The notes below the pieces were generated by a model that had not been told where the DNA came from, made no database searches, and was given only the letters and a program-made list of their open reading frames with translations. A DNA stretch of 64,000 nt from contig NZ_CP016614.1 of assembly GCF_013377255.1 (NCBI RefSeq), positions 2,116,501 to 2,180,500 of the forward strand, written 5' to 3'. Positions within the stretch are counted from its first letter, which is position 1; every line of letters starts with the position of its first letter. Shown piece by piece: positions 35,077-43,159 of the stretch. The DNA is from Mannheimia granulomatis. Lineage in GTDB: Bacteria; Pseudomonadota; Gammaproteobacteria; Enterobacterales; Pasteurellaceae. The translations under genes and the position numbers were made by a program.

Positions 35077-35823
35077 ATGACAGAACAAAAACAACAACCT
35101 CAAGAACATATTGAAAGCGTTCGTGCCCGTCGCCGTGCGCAAAATCAGAAAAAAGACCCGAACACCCCGTTTGTGCGTGAAAAGCTGAGTCTTCCGAACG
35201 GACATAACAAACTGCTGCTCCACTCCTGCTGTGCGCCTTGCTCGGGCGAAGTGATGGAAGCGATTCACGCCTCGGGAATAGAATTTACCATCTACTTCTA
35301 CAACCCGAACATTCATCCGATGAAGGAGTACCTGATCCGCAAAGAGGAGAATATCCGCTTCGCCGAAAAGTGGGGCATTCCGTTTATCGATTTTGATGAC
35401 GACTATGAAAACGACCGCCGTGAGTGGTTCCAAAAAGCCAAAGGTATGGAATGGGAGCCGGAGCGTGGTATTCGCTGCACCATGTGCTTCGATATGCGCT
35501 TTGAAAAAGCCGCCGAATACGCCCACAACAACGGCTTCCCTGTGTTTACCAGCTGTTTAGGCATTTCTCGCTGGAAAGATATGAACCAAATCAACGACTG
35601 CGGCCACCGTGCGGCAGCGAAATTTGATGATGTAGTTTATTGGGACTACAACTGGCGTAAAGGCGGCGGCTCGCAACGAATGATCGAAATCAGCAAACGT
35701 GAACGCTTCTACCAACAAGAGTATTGCGGCTGTGTCTATTCCTTACGTGATTCCAACAAATGGCGATTAGAAACAGGCCGTGAGCGAATTGAAATCGGCA
35801 AACTTTATTATTCGCCGGATTAG
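35077..35823 (+). CDS. queH: Epoxyqueuosine reductase QueH
   Basis: Cobalamin-independent enzyme that reduces epoxyqueuosine to queuosine in tRNA. The 248-residue product (ATG at 35077) has paired cysteines in HSCCAPCSGE (about 50-59), CTMCFDMRFE and SCLGISRWKD, and CGC near the C terminus; these hold the iron-sulfur cluster and a second metal. A TTG eight codons upstream would overlap the preceding repeat and is less likely. Together with yhhQ it indicates queuosine salvage or synthesis. Confidence 0.9.
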   Translation: MTEQKQQPQEHIESVRARRRAQNQKKDPNTPFVREKLSLPNGHNKLLLHSCCAPCSGEVMEAIHASGIEFTIYFYNPNIHPMKEYLIRKEENIRFAEKWGIPFIDFDDDYENDRREWFQKAKGMEWEPERGIRCTMCFDMRFEKAAEYAHNNGFPVFTSCLGISRWKDMNQINDCGHRAAAKFDDVVYWDYNWRKGGGSQRMIEISKRERFYQQEYCGCVYSLRDSNKWRLETGRERIEIGKLYYSPD

Positions 35824-35859
35824 ACTATGGTGTAGCTGTTAATGCTCCAATGAACAAGC

Positions 35860-35882
35860 TCCCCTCTTTAGAAAAGAGGGGA
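35860..35882. repeat. Dispersed hairpin, copy 1
   Basis: TCCCCTCTT/AAGAGGGGA stem in the queH-fabD gap. Its 17-base core CCCTCTTTAGAAAAGAG occurs again at 43083-43099 before mutL. No T-run follows. Confidence 0.6.
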
Positions 35883-35920
35883 ACTGATCACTAAAATTTC
35901 AAAAAGAGGATAAAAAAACA

Positions 35921-36856
35921 ATGTCAAAATTCGCAATGGTTTTCCCAGGACAAGGCTCACAAGCTGTTGGTATGCTTGCTGATCTTGCACCACAATTTCC
36001 TATCATAGAAAAAACATTTGCTGAGGCAAGTGAGGTTTTAGGCTATGATTTATGGAATTTAGTACAAAACGGGACAGCTGAAGATTTAGGTCAAACTCAA
36101 CGCACACAGCCGGCTTTATTGGCAGCGTCGGTTGCCCTTTATCGTGTATGGCAAGAGAAATTCCCTGAGCAAAAACCGGCAGTAATGGCTGGCCATAGCT
36201 TAGGTGAATATTCCGCATTAGTGTGTGCCGGCGTGTTAAATTTCCAAGATGCAATCAAATTAGTCGAATTGCGTGGTAATGCAATGCAACAAGCTGTTCC
36301 TGCTGGCAGCGGTGCGATGTTTGCGATTATAGGCTTGGATAATGAGGCGATTATTAAGGCGTGTGAGCAAGCAGCAAGCGAGACCGGTGAAATTGTGTCG
36401 GCAGTAAACTTCAACAGCCCGGGGCAAGTGGTAATCGCCGGCACGAAAGCCGCAGCGGAAAAAGCAGGCGAATTATGTAAAGCAGCTGGAGCAAAACGTG
36501 CTTTACCACTCGCCGTAAGCGTGCCTTCACATTGTGCATTAATGAAACCGGCGGCAGAAAAATTAGCAACCGCTTTGCAAAATATCACCCTAAATCAACC
36601 GCTTGTACCGGTTATCAATAACGTGGATGTTGCAGTTGAAACTAATGCAGAAGCAATTCGCAACGCATTAGTGCGCCAACTGTATAGCCCTGTTCGCTGG
36701 ACGGAAACGGTCGAGAAAATGGCTCAAGACGGTGTTACCACTTTATACGAAATCGGGCCGGGTAAAGTATTGACAGGCTTAACAAGCCGTATTGTAAAAG
36801 AATTGAATGCTAAAGCAGTGAATGATGTGGCAAGCTTTGAGGGTATTGAGGCTTAA
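35921..36856 (+). CDS. fabD: Malonyl-CoA:ACP transacylase
   Basis: Loads malonyl groups onto acyl carrier protein for fatty-acid synthesis. The 311-residue protein has FPGQGSQAVGML at the N terminus, the active-site serine in GHSLGEYSAL (Ser93), and the catalytic histidine in VPSHCALMKP. It is upstream of fabG, with an unrelated membrane-protein gene between; fabH and acpP are not adjacent. Confidence 0.96.
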   Translation: MSKFAMVFPGQGSQAVGMLADLAPQFPIIEKTFAEASEVLGYDLWNLVQNGTAEDLGQTQRTQPALLAASVALYRVWQEKFPEQKPAVMAGHSLGEYSALVCAGVLNFQDAIKLVELRGNAMQQAVPAGSGAMFAIIGLDNEAIIKACEQAASETGEIVSAVNFNSPGQVVIAGTKAAAEKAGELCKAAGAKRALPLAVSVPSHCALMKPAAEKLATALQNITLNQPLVPVINNVDVAVETNAEAIRNALVRQLYSPVRWTETVEKMAQDGVTTLYEIGPGKVLTGLTSRIVKELNAKAVNDVASFEGIEA

Positions 36857-36871
36857 ATTACGGAGCTAAAA

Positions 36872-37351
36872 ATGAAAAAAGAAACAGTATTTTTGCTGAT
36901 AAGCGTATTAATCGCCTTAGTAATTGTACCTATTAGCTATCTTTTTAGTGTAATAGAAGAAATTGATGAATTTAATCTGCTCGCAATAAATACAGGGATA
37001 CTTGCTATCGTTTCAGGTTGTTCATTTTTAGTCTATTTCCTTAGATTCAATCCTAAAATCCGCCATGCCTTTATTGGTGGTGCAGCTCTTACAGCTGCAG
37101 CTATTCAGGCATGGGTTATTTATGGTGTGCTGTTAAGCAACGGCGATCCCAAAGGTACGGTCGTCTTATTCCAACTTTATCTATTTAGTAGTGTAGGACC
37201 TTTATTGCTTTCAAGCATCTGGGCATTTTCTCTCCCACCTTGCATTTATCCATTGCAAGGAGGTTCCGTAAAATATGCTTTATTTGGTGGTTTAACAACT
37301 GCAATAAACTATGTACTCACTCTTTTTATTTTTTATGTTTTAACTATTTAA
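36872..37351 (+). CDS. Unknown four- to five-helix membrane protein in the fab cluster
   Basis: A 159-residue hydrophobic protein with predicted helices at about 7-26, 40-58, 66-88, 100-122 and 136-157. No recognised motif. It sits 15 bases after fabD and 30 bases before fabG, same strand, so it is likely co-transcribed. Its codon use is AT-richer than that of fabD and fabG. The ribosome site is GGAGC eight bases upstream. Not known from the canonical fab operon; function cannot be assigned. Confidence 0.7.
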   Translation: MKKETVFLLISVLIALVIVPISYLFSVIEEIDEFNLLAINTGILAIVSGCSFLVYFLRFNPKIRHAFIGGAALTAAAIQAWVIYGVLLSNGDPKGTVVLFQLYLFSSVGPLLLSSIWAFSLPPCIYPLQGGSVKYALFGGLTTAINYVLTLFIFYVLTI

Positions 37352-37381
37352 CTAAGCAATAGTTATTATTCAGGAGAATGT

Positions 37382-38104
37382 ATGAAAAAAATCGCATTAG
37401 TCACGGGTGCAACTCGTGGTATCGGTAAAGCGATTGCCGAAGAATTAGTCGCAAAAGGTTATACCGTAATCGGTACCGCGACTTCAGAAAAAGGTGCCGA
37501 GTCAATTTCTGCTTACTTAGGCGAAAACGGCAAAGGCTTAGTATTAAATGTTGCTGATGCAGAATCTATTGATTCAGTGTTAAAACAAATCAAAGAGAGC
37601 TTTGGTGATATTGATGTGTTAGTAAACAACGCCGGTATTACCCGTGACGGCTTATTAATGCGTATGAAAGATGATGATTGGTTCGATATTATCCAAACCA
37701 ACCTCACTTCTGTTTACCGCTTATCCAAAGCTGTGTTACGCCCGATGATGAAAAAAGGCGGTCGTATTATCAGTATTGGCTCCGTGGTTGGCTCAATGGG
37801 TAACCCGGGTCAAACAAACTACTGTGCAGCAAAAGCCGGCTTAGTGGGCTTTTCAAAATCGTTAGCAAAAGAAGTTGCTAGTCGTGGCATTACGGTAAAC
37901 GTGGTGGCACCGGGCTTTATCGCAACAGATATGACCGATGAATTAAACGAAGATCAACGTAATGCTATTTTAAGCCAAATCCCTGCAGGCGAACTCGGCT
38001 CACCACAGGATATCGCTAAAGCCGTAGCGTTCTTAGCTTCAGATGATGCTCGTTACATCAATGGTGAAACCATTCATGTGAACGGTGGTTTATACATGGG
38101 CTAA
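37382..38104 (+). CDS. fabG: 3-oxoacyl-ACP reductase
   Basis: NADPH-dependent ketoreductase of fatty-acid elongation. The 240-residue short-chain dehydrogenase has the Rossmann motif TGATRGIGKAIA (about 8-19), NNAGITRDGLLMRM (about 83-96) and the catalytic pair in NYCAAKAGLVGF (Tyr and Lys four apart). The Ser of the triad is in ISIGSVVGSMG. Followed by a strong terminator. Confidence 0.96.
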   Translation: MKKIALVTGATRGIGKAIAEELVAKGYTVIGTATSEKGAESISAYLGENGKGLVLNVADAESIDSVLKQIKESFGDIDVLVNNAGITRDGLLMRMKDDDWFDIIQTNLTSVYRLSKAVLRPMMKKGGRIISIGSVVGSMGNPGQTNYCAAKAGLVGFSKSLAKEVASRGITVNVVAPGFIATDMTDELNEDQRNAILSQIPAGELGSPQDIAKAVAFLASDDARYINGETIHVNGGLYMG

Positions 38105-38129
38105 GCTGTAACAAGCGGTCTTTTTTCAG

Positions 38130-38163
38130 CCGAACTTTGTAAATATTACAAAGTTCGGTTTTA
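38130..38163 (+). terminator. fabG terminator
   Basis: CCGAACTTTGTAA/TTACAAAGTTCGG, 13-bp perfect stem with a 3-base loop and TTTTA, 26 bases after fabG; an uptake signal (ACAAGCGGTC) lies just before it. Confidence 0.88.
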
Positions 38164-38220
38164 TCGTTTTTTATTTTGTGTTGTTGCCTCCTTTAGCAGG
38201 CAAAAAAGTGTAAATGTGTT

Positions 38221-39516
38221 ATGACTAGAAATACCTTAGTGGTCGGCTTTTTGCTGTTTGCCATTTTTTTCGGGGCGGGGAATTTAATCTTTCCGCCAAA
38301 ATTGGGCTTTGAAAGCGGTGCGGAATTTGCATCTGCTATTTCAGGTTTTGTATTAACAGGTGTCGGTCTTCCGTTATTAGGCATTGTGGTTAGCGCATTC
38401 TATAATGGTGGCTATAAATCAGCGCTAGACAAAATCCACCCCTATTTTTCGCTGATTTTCTTAATTTCTATTTATCTGGCAATCGGACCATTTTTTGCCG
38501 GACCTCGTACTGCGGCAACTGCATACGAAATGGCCTTAATGCCGTTTTTAGGGGAATCAAGCCAACTTTCCATGCTGATTTTTACCCTGGTTTATTTCAT
38601 CCTTACCCTTTGGTTGGCAATTAATCCGACTAAAGTGGTCGATCGAATTGGTGCAGTACTTACCCCAATTTTACTCATCGCTATCATTGCCTTAGTGGTA
38701 CGGGCAAGCATGATTTTAACTGGTGACAGCCCATTAGCAACGACTCAACCGACTGAGCAATCTTACTTCTTTAAAGGCATGGTGGATGGCTATCTTACTA
38801 TGGATGCGCTTGCTTCATTAGCCTACTCAGTGATTGTACTCCATGCCATTCGAGGAAAAAGCACTAGCCAAGCCTCACTACAAAGACAAACCGTTGCCGC
38901 AGGCTTAGTGGCAGCAGTAGCTCTTGCGGTAATTTATATTGGATTAGGCTGGATTGGGAATAACATTCCTATGAGTGCAGAAACGCTGGCAATGCTTGCT
39001 GAAAAAAAATTGGATATGGGAACCTATATTCTCAATACCATTACTACCCAAGCTTTTGGTGAACTCGGACGCGCTGTATTAGGTATTATCGTTTCCCTTG
39101 CTTGCTTAACAACTGCTGTAGGTTTAGCAGTATCAGTAAGCGAATATTTCAATGAGATTTTCCCGAAAATATCTTATAAAGTCTATGCAATACTCTTTAC
39201 TGTTATTAGCTTTATTATCGCAAACCAAGGCTTAAAAGAGGTTATTAGCAAATCTATTCCAGTGTTATTGGTGCTCTATCCGATTGCGATGACTATCATT
39301 TTTATGCTGTTAATTAATTTAGTGATTAAGCTGCCTCTTACCGCACAACGCCTATCACTTTTATTGGTAACAGTTGTTGCGATTGCCTCGGTTGCCGGTG
39401 TAGGATTTACTGAGAGTTTACCACTGAAAGCCTATTCTATGGAGTGGTTACCTTTTGCCGTTATTGGTTGCGTAGTTGGAGCAATACTGCACCCACTTAT
39501 CAGCAGAAAAGCATAA
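38221..39516 (+). CDS. brnQ: Branched-chain amino acid transporter BrnQ/LivII
   Basis: Sodium-coupled importer of leucine, isoleucine and valine. The 431-residue product has about twelve membrane helices and the family N-terminal signature FAIFFGAGNLIFPPKLGFESG (reading from about residue 13). Conserved FFAGPRTAATAYEMAL follows. It has its own terminator directly before mutM. Confidence 0.92.
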   Translation: MTRNTLVVGFLLFAIFFGAGNLIFPPKLGFESGAEFASAISGFVLTGVGLPLLGIVVSAFYNGGYKSALDKIHPYFSLIFLISIYLAIGPFFAGPRTAATAYEMALMPFLGESSQLSMLIFTLVYFILTLWLAINPTKVVDRIGAVLTPILLIAIIALVVRASMILTGDSPLATTQPTEQSYFFKGMVDGYLTMDALASLAYSVIVLHAIRGKSTSQASLQRQTVAAGLVAAVALAVIYIGLGWIGNNIPMSAETLAMLAEKKLDMGTYILNTITTQAFGELGRAVLGIIVSLACLTTAVGLAVSVSEYFNEIFPKISYKVYAILFTVISFIIANQGLKEVISKSIPVLLVLYPIAMTIIFMLLINLVIKLPLTAQRLSLLLVTVVAIASVAGVGFTESLPLKAYSMEWLPFAVIGCVVGAILHPLISRKA

Positions 39517-39525
39517 ATCCAGTCA

Positions 39526-39554
39526 AGGCAGTGATAATTCACTGCCTATTTTTT
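39526..39554 (+). terminator. brnQ terminator
   Basis: AGGCAGTGA/TTCACTGCCT stem followed by ATTTTTT. The T-run abuts the AGGAG ribosome site of mutM, so mutM either has a promoter within brnQ or depends on readthrough. Confidence 0.82.
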
Positions 39555-39565
39555 AGGAGAAAACA

Positions 39566-40390
39566 ATGCCTGAATTACCCGAAGTTGAAACAAGCGTGAG
39601 AGGTGTAGAGCCTTATTTGGTGGGGCAAACGATAAAACGGATTATTGTTCGCCAACCTAAATTACGCTGGATGGTAAGCCCGGAAATTATCGCTATGCAA
39701 AATGCAAAAATCCATGCTATAGAAAGACGGGCTAAATATCTCATTATCCGAACTACTCAAGGCGATATTTTGCTGCATTTGGGCATGTCCGGCTCGCTGG
39801 GGATCTTAAAAGAAGCCCAACAAAAAGAAGCCGGAAAGCACGATCACATTGATCTTGTTACTGAAAATGGCACTATCTTGCGTTATAACGATCCACGCAA
39901 GTTCGGCTGTTGGCTTTGGGCAGAAAAAGCAGAAGAACACGAACTGCTGCGTAAACTAGGGCCGGAGCCACTCTCTGAAGCCTTTACGGCAGATTATCTA
40001 TTTGCAAAAAGTCGCAAAAAAACGACCGCTTGCAAAACCTTTATTATGACTAATGAAGTGGTGGTTGGCGTAGGCAATATCTATGCTTGCGAAAGTCTGT
40101 TTATGGCGGGAATTCACCCCGAATTAGCAGCACAGAATCTGACTCAAAAACAGTGCGAACGCTTAGTAAAAGTGATTAAAGAAGTGCTAACCAAAGCAAT
40201 TATTCAAGGTGGCACCACCCTAAAAGATTTTATTCAACCGGATGGAAAACCGGGCTATTTCGCCCAAGTGCTGCAAGTATATGGGCGAAAAGGTGAAAGC
40301 TGTAATGATTGCGGTAGCACGATTGAAGCCAAAGTGATCGGGCAGCGTAACAGCTTTTTCTGTCCAAACTGCCAGAAATTGCCGAAATAA
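39566..40390 (+). CDS. mutM: Formamidopyrimidine-DNA glycosylase
   Basis: Base-excision repair enzyme removing 8-oxoguanine and formamidopyrimidines. The 274-residue product begins MPELPEVET; Pro2 and Glu3 are the catalytic residues after Met removal. The H2TH region includes VGVGNIYACESLF, and the C-terminal zinc finger uses CNDCG and CPNC. An uptake signal (ACCGCTTG) is embedded in frame near 40024. Confidence 0.96.
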   Translation: MPELPEVETSVRGVEPYLVGQTIKRIIVRQPKLRWMVSPEIIAMQNAKIHAIERRAKYLIIRTTQGDILLHLGMSGSLGILKEAQQKEAGKHDHIDLVTENGTILRYNDPRKFGCWLWAEKAEEHELLRKLGPEPLSEAFTADYLFAKSRKKTTACKTFIMTNEVVVGVGNIYACESLFMAGIHPELAAQNLTQKQCERLVKVIKEVLTKAIIQGGTTLKDFIQPDGKPGYFAQVLQVYGRKGESCNDCGSTIEAKVIGQRNSFFCPNCQKLPK

Positions 40391-40410
40391 ATAGCTTATT
40401 AGGATTATTT

Positions 40411-40428
40411 GGGCAGACAAGTCTGCCC
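40411..40428. terminator. Hairpin between convergent mutM and dtd
   Basis: GGGCAGAC/GTCTGCCC with a two-base centre, 20 bases after the mutM stop, followed by ATACTTTTC on the plus strand. Confidence 0.6.
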
Positions 40429-40451
40429 ATACTTTTCAAATAAGATATTTT

Positions 40452-40886
40452 CTAAACCTGTAACCAAAAAGTTACCGGACCGTCATTTTGTAGACTTACT
40501 TGCATATCAGCAGCAAATTGCCCTGTTTGCGTATGGATTTTTTGCTTGGCTTGTTGATGAAAATAATTGTATAAACGCTCGGCATCCATAGGTTTTGCAC
40601 CTTTAGAGAAACTTGGGCGTAAACCTTTGTTAGTATCGGCTGCGAGCGTAAATTGCGAAACCACCAGCAAACTGCCGCCGGCTTGCTGAACGTTGAGGTT
40701 CATTTTGCCCTGCTCGTCTGAAAAAACACGGTAATTTAGTACTTTTTCCAGCAGTTTATCTGCTTTCGCCTCATCATCATCTTGTTCAACACCAAGTAAG
40801 ACCAATAAACCATGTTTAATTTCACCCACAATTTGGTTTTCTACTTCTACTTTCGCCCATTTAACCCGCTGAATTAAGCCTATCAT
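40452..40886 (-). CDS. dtd: D-aminoacyl-tRNA deacylase
   Basis: Proofreading enzyme that hydrolyses D-aminoacyl-tRNAs. The 144-residue protein has the conserved SQFTLAADTNKGLRPSF (about 78-94) and the cross-subunit Gly-Pro motif NDGPVTFWLQV at the C terminus. It overlaps the upstream brkB-like gene by 26 bases, indicating translational coupling. Confidence 0.96.
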   Translation of the reverse strand: MIGLIQRVKWAKVEVENQIVGEIKHGLLVLLGVEQDDDEAKADKLLEKVLNYRVFSDEQGKMNLNVQQAGGSLLVVSQFTLAADTNKGLRPSFSKGAKPMDAERLYNYFHQQAKQKIHTQTGQFAADMQVSLQNDGPVTFWLQV

Positions 40887-41703
40887 CGTATTCCTTATCC
40901 TCTTTAATCTCTTTTAAAATAGCAGTAAATTGACCGCCAAGTAACACCACTTGCCAACTTAATTGAATCCACACAATCATAATAGGCAGCACGGCTAATG
41001 CACCATATATGGCTTGATAAGACGGAAAAGTAGTGATATACCAAATAAAGGCCTGTTTTCCTAAAGTAAAGAAAATTGCCGCCAATAATGCCCCAATTGC
41101 TGCATGCTTAAATTCAACTTCGGTATTCGGCACAAATTTATACACAAGAGAGAACAATAACCAAATCAATAAAAAAGGGGTAAATTCTAATAAATATTGG
41201 CTAAAGGATAATGCCCCATTACCATTAAATATCGCTAACGACATCACATAAGTGCTAATGGCAATACTTGCACCGGCAAGTAAAGGTCCAAATATTAAAA
41301 TGGCAAAATAGAGCAAAAAAGAGATCAAAATCGACCGCTTGCGACTATTGTGCCAAATGGTATTAAGCGTTTCATCAATGCTTTTAATCAGCATAATCGC
41401 CACCACAAATAGACCGATAATACTCACAAGCCCCATTTTCTTCGAATTACTCACGAATAACTCAATATATTCAGAAATCATCTCTCCTGAACTTGGAGCA
41501 AAATTATCATAAATAAAAGCTTTGAGCTGTTCGGTCGCCTCATTAAAAACAGGAAAAAACGTAAACATTGAAAACAGCACCATAATTAACGGTACAATTG
41601 CAAGCATTGTACTATACGTCAGATAACCTGCTGAAATTGCAATGTTATTTTCCGAGTAACGTTTAGCAAAGAGTTTAATAAATTCAAAAGTCCGCTTTAA
41701 CAT
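40861..41703 (-). CDS. YihY/BrkB-family inner-membrane protein
   Basis: A 280-residue membrane protein with six hydrophobic helices and the family signature AISAGYLTYSTMLAIVPLIM (about 23-42). Conserved GAxLAAIFFTLGKQAF lies near residue 210. Members were once called ribonuclease BN or virulence factor BrkB, but neither role is established for this group. Overlap with dtd is conserved in relatives. It starts one base before the proA stop region, so proA-brkB-dtd are likely one transcript. Confidence 0.88.
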   Translation of the reverse strand: MLKRTFEFIKLFAKRYSENNIAISAGYLTYSTMLAIVPLIMVLFSMFTFFPVFNEATEQLKAFIYDNFAPSSGEMISEYIELFVSNSKKMGLVSIIGLFVVAIMLIKSIDETLNTIWHNSRKRSILISFLLYFAILIFGPLLAGASIAISTYVMSLAIFNGNGALSFSQYLLEFTPFLLIWLLFSLVYKFVPNTEVEFKHAAIGALLAAIFFTLGKQAFIWYITTFPSYQAIYGALAVLPIMIVWIQLSWQVVLLGGQFTAILKEIKEDKEYDDRLNSAG

Positions 41704-41704
41704 A

Positions 41705-42943
41705 CTATCCTCTAACTAAATAATCACTTTCACACACCCATTTATAGGTAGTTAATGCTTCAAGCCCCATAGGACCTCGAGCATGCAATTTTTGGGTGCT
41801 GACCGCTACCTCTGCTCCTAGCCCAAATTCACCGCCGTCAGTAAAACGGGTACTGGAGTTAATGTAAACAGCGGCAGCATCCACTTGTTGCACAAATTGG
41901 CGGGCAAGTTGGTAATCTGAGGTTAAAATCCCCTCTGAATGTTGCGAACCATAGCGGCGAATATGTGCCACTGCTTCCTCTAAACCATTAACCACTACAA
42001 CATTTAAATCAAGTGAAAGCCATTCTTGGCTTAACTTTTCTACATCAAGCGGTTCAATTCCATCAATTTTTTGCAAATCGTTACTGTGAATAGTAACCCC
42101 CAAACTATCCATTCTTGCGATCAATTTAGGTAAAAACTCAACGGCGATTGCTTTATCCACCAATAAGGTTTCAAGAGTATTGCAGGTGCTCGGTCGCTGG
42201 GTTTTGGCATTAGCAATAACATCAAGGGATTTTTCTTGATCTGCGGTTTTCTCCACAAATAAATGGCACACACCAATACCACCAACAATCACCGGAATAG
42301 TGGAATTTTCTTTACAGAATTGGTGCAAACCTGCTCCGCCACGTGGGATCACCATATCAATATAGCGATCTAATTTCAGCAATTCTAATAATAAAGTGCG
42401 ATCCGGATCGGTTACTGCCTGTACTGCTAATTTCGGCAAACCGGCTTTTTCTAGGGCATCTTGCACCACATCAACTAACACCGCGTTGGTAAATTTCGTC
42501 TCTTTACCGCCACGTAAAATCACCGCATTGCCTGTTTTTAAGCAAAGGGAAGCGACATCAATCGTGACATTCGGACGAGCTTCGTAAATGGTTAAAATCA
42601 CCCCTAAAGGCACACGTTGGCGTTCAATTTTTAATCCGCTATTTAATACGCCACCGTCTATCACTTGCCCCACAGGATCAGCTAATTTCGCTACATTTCG
42701 TACATCATTTGCGATACTTTTTAAACGGCTTTCATTTAATAATAAACGGTCAATAATCGCCAAAGATATCCCTTGTGATTGAGCAAATTCAATGTCCTTC
42801 GCATTGGCATACAAAATTTCTGTTGCACGTTGTTCAAGATTATCAGCAATAGTAAGTAAGGCTTGATTTTTTTGCAGACTACCGAATTGTGCCAGCTCAA
42901 AACTGGCTTGTTTAGCTTGCTTGGCAAGGTCTTTCATTTGCAT
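41705..42943 (-). CDS. proA: Gamma-glutamyl phosphate reductase
   Basis: Reduces gamma-glutamyl phosphate to glutamate semialdehyde in proline synthesis. The 412-residue aldehyde-dehydrogenase-type enzyme has the catalytic cysteine in RPSTCNTLETLLV (near residue 258) and NAVILRGGKETKFTN (about 139-153), and the family C-terminal FGLGAEVAVSTQKLHARGP. The partner proB is not adjacent. First of a probable proA-brkB-dtd transcript. Confidence 0.95.
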   Translation of the reverse strand: MQMKDLAKQAKQASFELAQFGSLQKNQALLTIADNLEQRATEILYANAKDIEFAQSQGISLAIIDRLLLNESRLKSIANDVRNVAKLADPVGQVIDGGVLNSGLKIERQRVPLGVILTIYEARPNVTIDVASLCLKTGNAVILRGGKETKFTNAVLVDVVQDALEKAGLPKLAVQAVTDPDRTLLLELLKLDRYIDMVIPRGGAGLHQFCKENSTIPVIVGGIGVCHLFVEKTADQEKSLDVIANAKTQRPSTCNTLETLLVDKAIAVEFLPKLIARMDSLGVTIHSNDLQKIDGIEPLDVEKLSQEWLSLDLNVVVVNGLEEAVAHIRRYGSQHSEGILTSDYQLARQFVQQVDAAAVYINSSTRFTDGGEFGLGAEVAVSTQKLHARGPMGLEALTTYKWVCESDYLVRG

Positions 42944-43080
42944 ACTTTAATTCTCTTTTTATTAACATTAACCATAATCTAACATGTTCTTTTATGTGAA
43001 GAAATATGCAAAAGGGAAGAAAATTGGATAAAATGGGGAAATTTGTAGGTAAATGACTTTTGTTAAACTCTCTATATCTC

Positions 43081-43105
43081 CTCCCTCTTTAGAAAAGAGA
43101 GGGAG
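43081..43105. repeat. Dispersed hairpin, copy 2
   Basis: CTCCCTCTTT and AAGAGAGGGAG form an imperfect stem in the proA-mutL gap. It shares the 17-base core CCCTCTTTAGAAAAGAG with the element at 35860-35882. Confidence 0.6.
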
Positions 43106-43159
43106 CTACATCAGGCATAAAATATATTTACCTTACTATAAAATACTCTAGGCAAAACA

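Noticed and set aside
34993..35526. 177-codon minus-strand frame over queH
   Set aside because: It lies antisense to the well-supported queH, whose cysteine motifs are intact; no family similarity in the shadow frame.
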